64,000 nt of DNA from Tropicimonas marinistellae (GCF_001509585.1 NZ_LNCI01000010.1:174100-238099), one strand, 5' to 3'. Positions 9,586 through 26,053 are shown, counted from the first letter of the stretch. Notes: a model not told the origin generated them from the letters alone. Numbers and translations: made by a program.

Positions 9586-10617
9586 TCAAAGGTCCACGGC
9601 CTGCCCCTCGCGGGACGACCGCACCAGCGCGTCGATCAACCGGTGAACCGTCAGCGCCTCGCGGCCCGTCACCAGCGGGGCACGCCCGGTCTTGAGCGCA
9701 TCGGCAAAATCCTCGATCACGCCCTGATGCCAGGCATGGGTAAATGCCATCGGGTCGGCTCCCCCGCCGGTACCGGCGGCCGGTGCACCGATGGTTTCAC
9801 GGCGACCATCCTGCCAGTCGAGCGTCACAATGCCGGATTCCAGCCGGAGGCTGCCCGCCTCCCCATGCAGCACGATGTACTCCGCGCTGCCCGGGTAACT
9901 CGCCGTGGACGCAACGAGTGACCCCACAGCGCCACTGGCAAACTCCATCCCGGCGCTCACGAAATCCTCCGACTCCATGCGGTGCAACCCGGTGGTGCGC
10001 GCCATCGCCTGCACGCGACGCACTGGCCCGGTGAGCGAAAGCATCAGGTCGAGCGTGTGGATCGCCTGCGAAATCAGCACGCCGCCGCCATCGCGCGCAT
10101 AGGTTCCACGCCCCGGTTCGTCGTAATAGGCCTGCGGCCGCCACCAGGGCACGGCAACCTCGACCAGCGCGATCCGGCCAAGGGCGCCCTCTGCGACAAG
10201 CGCCGCCGCCCGTTGCGACGCCTCCCGGCACCGATGCTGGAACACGACGCCAAGCGGCACGCCGGCGGCTTCGCACAGCGTGACGATCTCCTCCGCGGCC
10301 ACGCTGTCGCGCTCTACCGGCTTCTCCATCAGGATCGGCTTGCCAGCCCGTGTCAGGGTCTGCACGATCTCCATTCGTGCATTCGGAGGGGTGCAGAGCA
10401 ACACGAAGTCCACCGCGTCGTCCCCGGCGATCTGTGCCACGTCCTGGTAGACCAGCGGTGCTGCACCGCAAATCGGCGCCACGTCTTCTGCGAAACCGGC
10501 CGCGCGTTCCGGATGCGCCGCCAGGACACCGCGCAAGGACACCTCGCCGTCGGTCGCGGCCAAGGCCTCGACATGGGTTCGGGCCACCATCCCAACGCCA
10601 ATGAGGGCAACCTGCAT
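9586..10617 (-). CDS. Gfo/Idh/MocA-family oxidoreductase (third of three)
   Basis: Predicted NAD(P)-dependent sugar/polyol dehydrogenase, 343 aa. The Rossmann motif GVGMVARTH is at the N-terminus, the catalytic-region MEKPV is at about 96-100, and the C-terminal domain carries GGGVLISQAIHTLDLML. The start at 10617 is chosen because GGGAGG lies 6 bases upstream; the open frame continues 18 codons further without homology. The three dehydrogenases of this operon differ clearly from one another, so they are not recent duplicates and may catalyse successive steps. The gene upstream (flavin oxidoreductase) ends 118 bp away, with no convincing terminator in between. Confidence 0.88.
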   Translation of the reverse strand: MQVALIGVGMVARTHVEALAATDGEVSLRGVLAAHPERAAGFAEDVAPICGAAPLVYQDVAQIAGDDAVDFVLLCTPPNARMEIVQTLTRAGKPILMEKPVERDSVAAEEIVTLCEAAGVPLGVVFQHRCREASQRAAALVAEGALGRIALVEVAVPWWRPQAYYDEPGRGTYARDGGGVLISQAIHTLDLMLSLTGPVRRVQAMARTTGLHRMESEDFVSAGMEFASGAVGSLVASTASYPGSAEYIVLHGEAGSLRLESGIVTLDWQDGRRETIGAPAAGTGGGADPMAFTHAWHQGVIEDFADALKTGRAPLVTGREALTVHRLIDALVRSSREGQAVDL

Positions 10618-10735
10618 TCTATCCTCCCGCGAAGCCGAACCGCCGCCAGCGACTGACCGAACAGTAATCACGTCGCGGCACGCTTGGCCAGAGTGCCCAC
10701 GGGGGAAGCTCCGGATGCCGGCACGTGGCGCGGCC

Positions 10736-12781
10736 TCAGATGTCCTTCACCAGCCGGAGGGCGTCGTAGATCGCGGCGTGCGTGTTGCGCGGCGATACCG
10801 CGTCGCCAATGCGATAGAGCCGGAACGCACCGTCTTGGTTGCGCACCAACGTCTGCGGACGTCCGTGCAGAAGCGCGTTGTAATCCACCTCGCCGAGGTT
10901 CAGGGAGGCTGGCCGCAGTGCGTGGTACAATTCGTCGAGCGGCCGGGTGCCGTAATTGACGACCACCTGATCCACCTCAATATTGCTGCGGAACGCACTG
11001 TAATCCGTGCCGATTGTCGCTTTCAGCCGGTTCCCGGACGGCGCGACCGCCAGCAGCCGCCGCGCGACGGTCAGCGTGACCGCCTTGTCCTGAAGCGCCC
11101 GCATGTAGGGCACGAGATTCATCCCCATGACATCGGGGGCAATGGTCCTGTGGGGCGTCATGACTTCCACCACCGATCCGGCCATTGCGGCAAGTTCGGC
11201 CGCCTGAAGGCCCGGATGATCGCCGGCCTCGTCGTAGACGAGCACCGTATTTGCCGGTTTCACATCGCCCGACAGCAGGTCCCACGCGCTTGTCAGCAGC
11301 GCGTTCTCGCCATTGGTCTCGAAGAGTTCCACGTTCGGAAGACCACCGGATGCGACAATCACGATGTCCGCCGTTTCCGACATTACATCATCGACTTCCG
11401 CCCATGTATTGAAGTGGAACGTCACGTCTCCTGCAGCGCATTGCGCCATGCGCCAGTCGATGATCGACATCATCTCGCGCCGCCGCTCAGAGCGCGCCGC
11501 GAGCCGCAGCTGGCCGCCCGGCTGATCGGCCGCCTCGAAGACCACAACCTCGTGTCCGCGTGCCGCCGCCACCCGGGCAGCCTCCAGCCCACCCGGCCCC
11601 GCGCCGACGACGACAACCTTGCGCCGCTCCTCCGCTGGTGGAATATCCTGCGGCATCGTCTGCTCCCGCCCGCTTGCCGCATTGTGCATGCAGAGCGCCT
11701 CGCCGCCCTGGTAGATCCTGTCGAGGCAGTAATTGGCGCCGACGCAGGGGCGGATATCCTCTTCCCGGCCAGCCATGATCTTTCGCACGATGTGCGGATC
11801 GGCGATATGGGCGCGCGTCATTCCAACCATGTCCAGCAACCCGGCCGACACCGCGTGGCGCGCGGTGGCCACATCCGGGATCTTCGCCGCATGGAATGTC
11901 GGCAGGCCCGTCGCTGCGCGGATCGTCCCGGCGAAATCCATGTGCGGCGCATTGCGCATCCCCTGCACCGGGATCACGTCGGTCAGCGCCGGATCGGTAT
12001 GGATGCGGCCGCGAATGACATTCAGGAAGTCGACCTTGCCCGTTGCCTTCAGACGCTCGGCCATCGCCAGACCCATTTCCGGGTCGATGCCGCCGCCGCA
12101 ATTCTCGTCGGCCGTGAACCGCACGCCGAGAACGAAGTCATCCCCAACGCGTTCTCGAATAGCATCAATAACTTCCAGCCCAAACCGCATGCGGCTTTCC
12201 AAGGTCTGCGGCCCATAGGGACCATCCAGCGTATTGGTCAGCGGCGACCAGAAATTGTCGATCAGGTGCCCGTAGGCCTCCAGCTCGATCCCGTCCATCC
12301 CCCCGGCCTTCATCCGCTCCGCCGCATCGGCGAAGTCGCCGACGATCCGGGCGATATCCCAATCCTCCAGAACCTTCGGAAAGAACCCGTGCGCCGGTTC
12401 GTAATGCGGCCCCGGCGCGACGGATGGAAGCCAGTCACCCTTCGACCAACCGGTGCGCCGGCCGAGATGGGTGAGTTGGATCATCGCCGCGCACCCGTGC
12501 TCGTGCAATGCATCGGTGAGCCTCCGGATCCATGGCACGACCTCGTCGCGGTAAGCCAGGATGTTGCCGAAAGCCGGCGGGCTGTCACGAGAGACGACGG
12601 CCGAGCCCGCCGTCATCGCCAGGGCGACGCCGCCTTTCGCGCGCTCGGCGTGATAGGCGATGTAGCGCGCCTTCGGCATGCCATCTTCGGTGTAGGCCGG
12701 CTCGTGACTCGTGGTCATGAGCCGGTTGCGCAGTGTCAGGTGCTTCAGGCGGTAGGTTTGCAGCAGTGGGTCGGTGTGCAT
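10736..12781 (-). CDS. NADH:flavin oxidoreductase/NADH oxidase with C-terminal FAD domain (N-methylproline demethylase-like)
   Basis: 681-aa enzyme of the trimethylamine dehydrogenase/2,4-dienoyl-CoA reductase family: an N-terminal OYE-type FMN barrel (about 1-345), an Fe-S segment (346-364), and a C-terminal FAD/NAD-binding domain with VVVVGAGPGGLEAA at about 389-402. From memory the barrel, for example MTTSHEPAY and ERAKGGVALAMTAGSA, resembles enzymes annotated as N-methylproline or hydroxyproline-betaine demethylases; that is a family-level inference. The Fe-S site reads C346-x2-A349-x2-C352-x11-C364: the second of the four usual cysteines is Ala. It is the first gene of the operon that continues into three Gfo/Idh/MocA dehydrogenases and a sugar-type importer. 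Confidence 0.85.
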   Translation of the reverse strand: MHTDPLLQTYRLKHLTLRNRLMTTSHEPAYTEDGMPKARYIAYHAERAKGGVALAMTAGSAVVSRDSPPAFGNILAYRDEVVPWIRRLTDALHEHGCAAMIQLTHLGRRTGWSKGDWLPSVAPGPHYEPAHGFFPKVLEDWDIARIVGDFADAAERMKAGGMDGIELEAYGHLIDNFWSPLTNTLDGPYGPQTLESRMRFGLEVIDAIRERVGDDFVLGVRFTADENCGGGIDPEMGLAMAERLKATGKVDFLNVIRGRIHTDPALTDVIPVQGMRNAPHMDFAGTIRAATGLPTFHAAKIPDVATARHAVSAGLLDMVGMTRAHIADPHIVRKIMAGREEDIRPCVGANYCLDRIYQGGEALCMHNAASGREQTMPQDIPPAEERRKVVVVGAGPGGLEAARVAAARGHEVVVFEAADQPGGQLRLAARSERRREMMSIIDWRMAQCAAGDVTFHFNTWAEVDDVMSETADIVIVASGGLPNVELFETNGENALLTSAWDLLSGDVKPANTVLVYDEAGDHPGLQAAELAAMAGSVVEVMTPHRTIAPDVMGMNLVPYMRALQDKAVTLTVARRLLAVAPSGNRLKATIGTDYSAFRSNIEVDQVVVNYGTRPLDELYHALRPASLNLGEVDYNALLHGRPQTLVRNQDGAFRLYRIGDAVSPRNTHAAIYDALRLVKDI

Positions 12782-12824
12782 CGACGGCTCCGTTGGGACG
12801 CGCGTCCATCATGGCGCGCCGCCC

Positions 12825-12871
12825 GCGACACCGACAGCCCGGATGCGACACCGAATTGTCCCTCAGGGACA
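12825..12871 (-). promoter_or_regulatory. Candidate operator region of the flavin-oxidoreductase/ABC operon
   Basis: Between 44 and 90 bp upstream of the first gene lie two direct copies of GCGACACCGA (12825-12834 and 12845-12854), exactly 20 bp apart, that is two helical turns. Next to them is a 15-bp palindrome TGTCCCTCAGGGACA (12857-12871). No regulator gene is adjacent. This is a sequence-only prediction. Confidence 0.4.
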
Positions 12872-12988
12872 CGTGATCCACTCATTGCAAAAGAAACGCC
12901 GTCGCCCGCGCGCGTCCTCTCAGCACCCGGTGCAGGCCCGGGCAGACCGCCCGGACCCGCTCATGAAATGTTACCCTTGCAAAGGGGC

Positions 12989-13363
12989 CTAGCCTTCAGT
13001 CGGGCCGCCCGCCGTCTTCCAGTCGTTGAAGCCGCCGACGTTGGAGACGTTCTTGTAGCCCATGTCGACCAGCGTTTTCCCGGTGAGCGCCGCCTGACCA
13101 CCGGCGCCGCAGACGATGACGATGTCGGCATCGTAATTGAGACGCGTCTCGTGGAACGGCGTGTTCGGGTCGGCGGCGAATTCGATCATGCCACGCGGGA
13201 TGCGCACCGCCCCCGCAATGGTGCCCGAGTTGGCGATATCGCTCGAATCCCGCACGTCGAGGAACACCGATCCGCCGTCCTTGTGCTTTGCGATACCGTC
13301 CTCGGCCGTGATACGCGGCACCACGGCGTCGGCTTCCTCCAGAAATTCCTTCGCGCCCTTCAT
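12989..13363 (-). CDS. Rhodanese-like sulfurtransferase
   Basis: Small single-domain rhodanese, 124 aa, no signal peptide. Rhodaneses move sulfane sulfur via a persulfide on an active-site cysteine. The domain has SVFLDVRDSSDIANSGTI and the active loop VIVCGAGGQAA, where Cys is the persulfide carrier, then MGYKNVSNVGGFNDWK at the C-terminus. The start at 13363 has AGGACAGGAC just upstream; the longer open frame overlaps the divergent transglycosylase gene. It lies 207 bp upstream of, and on the same strand as, the flavin-oxidoreductase operon, so it may have its own promoter in the gap to the divergent gene at 13524. Confidence 0.85.
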   Translation of the reverse strand: MKGAKEFLEEADAVVPRITAEDGIAKHKDGGSVFLDVRDSSDIANSGTIAGAVRIPRGMIEFAADPNTPFHETRLNYDADIVIVCGAGGQAALTGKTLVDMGYKNVSNVGGFNDWKTAGGPTEG

Positions 13364-13523
13364 GTCCTGTCCTTTCGCTGTTTCCCTTCCCTTATCTGGC
13401 GCAACGCACCGCCCGGTCAACGACGCTTTCGGCGTAACTGCGCCGACCGGGCCGGAGTGCTTTGCGCGCTGGCGAGCCTCGGGTATTGAGGGGCAACAAC
13501 GGCAAACCGGGCAGGACAGAACC

Positions 13524-14762
13524 ATGCAGACAACCAGACGCACCGTCACGGCAGGGCTTCTCGCCACCGCTCTGACCGCCTGCAGTGGCGGAGGCGGCAG
13601 CGGCACCTCCTCCACGCAAGTCACCCGCGCGCGCGCCGTCCCGAACCCGGCGTTCGACGCCTGGGTCGCGGCGTTCAAGCCCCGTGCCGCCGCGAGCGGC
13701 ATTTCGCAGGCCACGCTCGACCGGGCGTTCCGCAACGTCGGGTACCTTCCGGAGGTGATCGAGAAGGACCGCAACCAGACCGAATTCAAGCGAAGCCTCG
13801 AAGACTATCTGGCAATTGCGGCGTCCGACGAGCGCGTGCGCCTCGGCAAGTCCGCGCTGCGGCAACACGGGTCGACCCTCGCCGCCATCGAGCAACGCTA
13901 CGGCGTCGAACGGCAGATCGTCACCGCCATCTGGGGGTTGGAAAGCAAATACGGCGCGCGGCGCGGCGACATTCCCGTGATCTCCGCGCTCTCCACGCTC
14001 GCCTACGATGGCCGGCGCGGCGCGTTCATGGAAAAGCAACTCATCGCGGCGCTGCGGATCCTGCAAAACGGCGACATCACGCCGGATCGGATGACCGGGA
14101 GCTGGGCCGGGGCGATGGGCCACACGCAGTTCATTCCCACATCCTACCAGGCTTTCGCGGTGGATTTCACCGGCGACGGACGGCGCGACATCTGGTCCGA
14201 CAATCCCGCCGACGCACTGGCCTCCACCGCCGCTTACCTGCAGCGAAACGGCTGGCGCACCGGCCAGCCCTGGGGCATGGAAGTGCGCTTGCCGGCAGGG
14301 TTCAACACCGGTCTGGCCGGGCGTGGAAACGCCCGGAGCGCGGCAAGCTGGGCCTCCATGGGCGTGACAGATACCGGCGGGCGGCCAGTGCCAAACCATG
14401 GTTCGGCCGCCATCCTGATCCCACAGGGGGCAAGCGGGCCAGCCTTCGTCACCTATCGCAATTTCAACGTCATACTGCGCTACAATAATGCCGAGAGCTA
14501 CGGGCTCGGCGTCGGGCACCTGTCCGACCGCATCCTCGGCAAACCGCCGATCCAGGCCGGGTTTCCGCCGGACGCGCAGGGCATGACCATCGACGACCGC
14601 AAGGAGCTTCAGCAGCGCCTCACCGCGGCAGGCTTCGACACGCAGGGCGCCGACGGCGTGATCGGTTCCAATACCGAGGCCGCCATTGCCGGCTACCAGC
14701 GCAGCCGCGGCCTGCCGGTGACGGGGCAACCGTCCATGGCGCTCCTGCAATCCCTGCGCTGA
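13524..14762 (+). CDS. MltB-like lytic murein transglycosylase with peptidoglycan-binding domain
   Basis: Cell-wall enzyme that cleaves peptidoglycan glycan strands to anhydro-muropeptides. The 412-aa protein starts with a lipoprotein signal (LLATALTAC, lipobox cysteine at residue 20), then the SLT2/MltB catalytic domain with IWGLESKYGARRG (catalytic Glu) and MTGSWAGAMGHTQFIPTSY, and ends with a PG_binding_1 domain (about 345-412: LQQRLTAAGFDTQGADGVIG ... AIAGYQRSRGLPVTG). The start at 13524 is the ATG that gives the lipobox; the open frame extends much further upstream over the divergent rhodanese gene. A YkuD transpeptidase lies two genes downstream, so this is a small cell-wall group. Confidence 0.92.
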   Translation: MQTTRRTVTAGLLATALTACSGGGGSGTSSTQVTRARAVPNPAFDAWVAAFKPRAAASGISQATLDRAFRNVGYLPEVIEKDRNQTEFKRSLEDYLAIAASDERVRLGKSALRQHGSTLAAIEQRYGVERQIVTAIWGLESKYGARRGDIPVISALSTLAYDGRRGAFMEKQLIAALRILQNGDITPDRMTGSWAGAMGHTQFIPTSYQAFAVDFTGDGRRDIWSDNPADALASTAAYLQRNGWRTGQPWGMEVRLPAGFNTGLAGRGNARSAASWASMGVTDTGGRPVPNHGSAAILIPQGASGPAFVTYRNFNVILRYNNAESYGLGVGHLSDRILGKPPIQAGFPPDAQGMTIDDRKELQQRLTAAGFDTQGADGVIGSNTEAAIAGYQRSRGLPVTGQPSMALLQSLR

Positions 14763-14857
14763 GCCGAACGTCGCCGCTGCCCGCGATCACGGCAAATTGC
14801 ACAAGCGCGCCCTGACCGGGTCTCGACCGGCAGCACCGCCTCTGGCAAGGATCGCCT

Positions 14858-15211
14858 ATGCGCCACATGCACAACATCGTGATCCTGCTGCTCATCGTCT
14901 GCGTGCTCCCTTGGGGTGCGCATGCCGGCAGTCGCGTCGCGTCCATCGAAGCGCAGTTGAACGCCATCCGCACCGAAATGTCCGCCGAAAGCGACGCCGC
15001 CGGGGCGATTGCAACTGTGTCGCCCGACACGTTGAAACACTGCCGCAAGGCAACGCTGCCCGGTTCGTATTGTGGCATGGACATCGGCCTGCCCGCCGCA
15101 CGACCGCTCACGGTGGCGCCACCACGCAGCGTCGGGCCGCGCCCTGAACGCGGCCGCGCCGGTAACGGATCGGATCCGCCCGGCCATCTCGACCCGCCTC
15201 GTGCACTTTGA
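14858..15211 (+). CDS. Small predicted secreted protein, unknown
   Basis: 117-aa product not recognised. It has a convincing N-terminal signal sequence (HNIVILLLIVCVLPWGAHA, cleavage near residue 24), a short helical segment rich in Ala/Glu, a pair of cysteines (CRKATLPGSYC) that could form a disulfide, and a Pro/Arg/Gly-rich tail that looks disordered. AAGGAT lies 6 bases before the ATG. It sits between a lytic transglycosylase and an L,D-transpeptidase on the same strand, so an envelope role is plausible but not shown. A competing open frame on the other strand has no signal and no recognisable features. Confidence 0.55.
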   Translation: MRHMHNIVILLLIVCVLPWGAHAGSRVASIEAQLNAIRTEMSAESDAAGAIATVSPDTLKHCRKATLPGSYCGMDIGLPAARPLTVAPPRSVGPRPERGRAGNGSDPPGHLDPPRAL

Positions 15212-15266
15212 TCGCCCCGGCGCAATGCGCCCCGTCGATTGATGCGCACCGAAAAGGATTCCTCCC

Positions 15267-15965
15267 ATGATCACCCGCCGCAATTTCCTCGCCGTTGGCA
15301 GCGCGGCCGCCCTGACGGCCTGCTCCCAGCCCGCGCCCGATACAGTCTCCCGACAGCCCGTTCCGGTGGAGCCAATCCCGCCGCTTCCGCCTATCTATGG
15401 CGCTGTCACCGACGAACCCTATCCGGTACCTGCGGTGCCCGAGGGTGTCGTCCCACAACGCCTTTGGCGGCAAACGGTGGACAACCCGCTCCCGCAGGAG
15501 GCGCCGGGAACGATCATCGTGGACCCCGACGAGGGCTACCTCTACCTGGTGCAGGCCGACGGCAAAGCGCTGCGCTACGGAGCCGGCACGGGTGCGGCCG
15601 CCTTCTCCTGGAGCGGGGTGGCAAGGCTGCAATACAGCCGCAAATGGCCGCGCTGGAAGGTGCCGGAGTCAATGGCCGAACGGCGCCCGGAACTCGCCGC
15701 CTACACCGTCGAAAACGGCGGCATGGACCCCGGCCCGGGAAACCCGCTGGGCGCACGCGCGCTCTACCTGTTCCAGAACGGCGAGGACACGCTCTACCGC
15801 ATCCACGGCGGCTGCGAGCCGGAGCATCTTGGCAAGGCGGTCTCCTCGGGCTGCGTCCGGTTGCTCGATCAGGATGCCATCGACCTCTTCGACCGCGCCG
15901 AACAGGGGGCGAAGGTGTGGGTGTTGCCTTCGCTGAAGCCGCCACAGCTGGGGGCGCTCTATTGA
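15267..15965 (+). CDS. L,D-transpeptidase (YkuD/ErfK family)
   Basis: Periplasmic cysteine enzyme that makes 3-3 peptidoglycan cross-links or attaches proteins to the wall. The 232-aa protein has a Tat-like or lipoprotein signal (MITRRNFLAVGSAAALTAC, lipobox cysteine at 19; the RR motif suggests Tat export), a Pro-rich linker, and a YkuD domain from about residue 80 with IIVDPDEGYLYLVQADGKALRY and the active site HGGCEPEHLGKAVSSGCVRL (His and Cys both present). TCCTCCC-like pyrimidines precede the ATG, so the ribosome site is weak. It is the last gene before the ribosomal protein operon on the same strand. Confidence 0.92.
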   Translation: MITRRNFLAVGSAAALTACSQPAPDTVSRQPVPVEPIPPLPPIYGAVTDEPYPVPAVPEGVVPQRLWRQTVDNPLPQEAPGTIIVDPDEGYLYLVQADGKALRYGAGTGAAAFSWSGVARLQYSRKWPRWKVPESMAERRPELAAYTVENGGMDPGPGNPLGARALYLFQNGEDTLYRIHGGCEPEHLGKAVSSGCVRLLDQDAIDLFDRAEQGAKVWVLPSLKPPQLGALY

Positions 15966-16084
15966 ACGACGCCCGGAGGGCGCAATCGGACGGTTGGCGT
16001 CGGGCGGTTGGGGCGGGTGCGGCTCGCGAGTTGCTGCGTCGAGCGTCTGACCTCACCGCTCTGTTACTAGTGACGGGTTTGACC

Positions 16085-16113
16085 TTGGCAACCTTTCGGT
16101 TTGCGAATATGTA
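16085..16113 (+). promoter_or_regulatory. Candidate promoter of rplJL-rpoBC
   Basis: TTGGCA (16085-16090) and TATGTA (16108-16113) are separated by 17 bp, a sigma70-type arrangement. They lie in the gene-free stretch of 374 bp (15966-16339) between the L,D-transpeptidase and rplJ; apart from this and the leader hairpin the stretch shows no coding features. Confidence 0.4.
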
Positions 16114-16260
16114 ACCTTCTCGCAGTTCAGCGTGCGATTCGTCGTGCGCTGTTTTGCGTTTCGTCCAAGACGGTGGGTGGCATCCTTGCCTTAATCTCCT
16201 GCCTGAGACGGGATACGACAAGATTGGCCGAGGGTGTCCTCGGGCGTATTGGCGCAGCCC

Positions 16261-16339
16261 CGTATACGGACCTGAACGCCGGAGCAATCCGGCAAACATG
16301 AGCCGGGGGGTGCAAGCCTCCCATACTTGGAGTGAAACT
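16261..16339 (+). promoter_or_regulatory. rplJ leader with GNRA hairpin (L10 autoregulatory leader candidate)
   Basis: The untranslated region before rplJ holds a perfect 6-bp stem GCCGGA/TCCGGC closed by a GCAA tetraloop (16278-16293). It is followed by a G-run/C-run pairing (about 16304-16321) ending 19 bases before the GTG start. In many bacteria L10(L12)4 binds the leader of its own mRNA to repress translation; position and structure fit that, but homology to the known leader was not tested. Confidence 0.45.
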
Positions 16340-16858
16340 GTGGATAGAGCCCAGAAAGAGAAAGTGGTCGAGGAACTCGGCCAGATCTTCGAAAGCTCTG
16401 GCGTCGTGGTGGTTGCCCGCTACGAAGGTCTCACGGTTGCAGAGATGCAGGATCTTCGCGCTCGCGCCCGCGGTGCCGAAGCCTCCGTTCGCGTTGCCAA
16501 GAACAGGCTCGCCAAGATCGCCCTTGATGGACAGCCCTGCGAAAGCATCGGCGAGTATCTGACGGGCATGACCGTTCTCACCTTCTCGGAAGACCCCGTG
16601 GCCGCGGCCAAGGTTGCCGAGGACTTTGCCAAGGAGAACCAAAAGTTCGAAATCCTTGGCGGGGCCATGGGAGAGAACGCCCTGGACCGTGCTGGTGTCA
16701 CGGCCGTGTCGAAAATGCCGTCGCGCGAGGAGCTCATTGCTTCCATCGTCGGCTGCATCGGCGCGCCTGCATCCAACATTGCCGGGGCCATTGGCGCACC
16801 TGCTTCGAACATCGCGAGCATTCTCAGCACCATCGAGGAGCGCGGCGAGGCCGCCTGA
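16340..16858 (+). CDS. rplJ: 50S ribosomal protein L10
   Basis: Stalk-base protein of the large ribosomal subunit; it anchors L12 dimers to 23S rRNA. The product is 172 aa, the normal length. The start is a GTG (protein [10 protein letters not shown]...), with GGAG 7 bases upstream; the open frame runs further upstream into the leader without homology. Typical L10 features are the KNRLAKIA segment and the C-terminal helix that binds L12. A repeated [22 protein letters not shown] stretch near the C-terminus is visible. It is followed 66 bp later by rplL and is expected to be autoregulated through its leader. Confidence 0.97.
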   Translation: MDRAQKEKVVEELGQIFESSGVVVVARYEGLTVAEMQDLRARARGAEASVRVAKNRLAKIALDGQPCESIGEYLTGMTVLTFSEDPVAAAKVAEDFAKENQKFEILGGAMGENALDRAGVTAVSKMPSREELIASIVGCIGAPASNIAGAIGAPASNIASILSTIEERGEAA

Positions 16859-16924
16859 TCGCGAGACCTTCGTGGGGTTGCATTCCTCGCGTTGGAACAC
16901 ATCTAGGAAAACGGAAAGCACAAA

Positions 16925-17305
16925 ATGGCTGATCTGAAGAAACTTGCTGAAGAGATCGTGGGTCTGACCCTGCTCGAAGCCCAGGAACTGAAAACCATCC
17001 TCAAGGACGAGTACGGCATCGAGCCCGCCGCTGGCGGCGCGGTGATGATGGCCGGTCCGGCCGGCGACGCCGGTGGCGCTGCCGAGGAAGAGAAGACCGA
17101 ATTCGACGTGATCCTCAAAGCCGCTGGCGACAAGAAGATCAACGTCATCAAGGAAGTCCGCGCCATCACCGGCCTCGGACTGAAAGAAGCCAAGGAACTG
17201 GTCGAAGCCGGCGGCAAAGCCGTCAAGGAAGGCGTCGACAAGGCCGAGGCCGAAGAGATCAAGGGCAAGCTGGAAGCAGCTGGCGCCGAAGTCGAGCTCA
17301 AGTAA
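16925..17305 (+). CDS. rplL: 50S ribosomal protein L7/L12
   Basis: Acidic stalk protein that recruits translation GTPases to the ribosome. It has 126 aa with an N-terminal dimerisation domain ([21 protein letters not shown]), an Ala/Gly/Glu-rich hinge (about 35-53), and the conserved C-terminal domain ([21 protein letters not shown] ... [12 protein letters not shown]). GGAAAGCACAAA precedes the ATG. Two tandem hairpins separate it from rpoB, which may set the ratio of ribosomal protein to polymerase expression. Confidence 0.98.
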   Translation: MADLKKLAEEIVGLTLLEAQELKTILKDEYGIEPAAGGAVMMAGPAGDAGGAAEEEKTEFDVILKAAGDKKINVIKEVRAITGLGLKEAKELVEAGGKAVKEGVDKAEAEEIKGKLEAAGAEVELK

Positions 17306-17330
17306 TCCGAGCCTCGATACGAGGAATGTA

Positions 17331-17361
17331 GGCTGGAGCCGGTCGCGAACCGGCTCCAGCC
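17331..17361 (+). terminator. rplL-rpoB intergenic hairpin 1 (attenuator candidate)
   Basis: A perfect 13-bp stem GGCTGGAGCCGGT/ACCGGCTCCAGCC with a 5-base loop begins 26 bp after the rplL stop. There is no T-run, so it is more likely a partial terminator, mRNA-stability element or RNase III site than a full terminator. Confidence 0.6.
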
Positions 17362-17370
17362 GAACCTGTC

Positions 17371-17402
17371 TTGGAAAGGGCTAATGTCCGAGCCCTTTCC
17401 AA
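17371..17402 (+). terminator. rplL-rpoB intergenic hairpin 2 (attenuator or processing site)
   Basis: A perfect 12-bp stem TTGGAAAGGGCT/AGCCCTTTCCAA with an 8-base loop lies 9 bp after the first hairpin and 136 bp before the rpoB start. No U-run follows. The pair is placed where enterobacteria have an attenuator and an RNase III cleavage site. Confidence 0.6.
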
Positions 17403-17538
17403 GGCGCGGTTCAAACGGTTCGGGAGCTGCCTTTGGGACGGCGGCGGGAATGGAACCTGACCCCCTTCATTCGTGAGCGGCGTGCAGCCGGGGCCCGACG
17501 GCGTTGCACAATGCGACAGACGAAAGGTGACATACCAC

Positions 17539-21675
<4,137 letters not shown>

Positions 21676-21749
21676 CGGCCTCTCGCCCGAAGCGGGCGGC
21701 CTGACGGTCGCCCGGCTCCCCCCTCCCGCACCATTTCAAGGATTTGAAG

Positions 21750-25997
<4,248 letters not shown>

Positions 25998-26025
25998 TCG
26001 CGCGCCATCCCCTGCGAAAATAACC

Positions 26026-26053
26026 GGACCCCCGCCCATCGGCGGGGGTCTTT
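26026..26053 (+). terminator. Terminator of the rplJL-rpoBC operon
   Basis: A perfect 10-bp GC-rich stem GACCCCCGCC/GGCGGGGGTC with loop CATC is followed directly by TTTT and further T-rich sequence, 28 bp after the rpoC stop. A textbook intrinsic terminator. Confidence 0.95.

Noticed and set aside
10601..13489. 962-codon plus-strand open frame opposite the flavin oxidoreductase
   Set aside because: Antisense to a clear 681-aa enzyme and to the rhodanese gene; composition is typical of a shadow frame.
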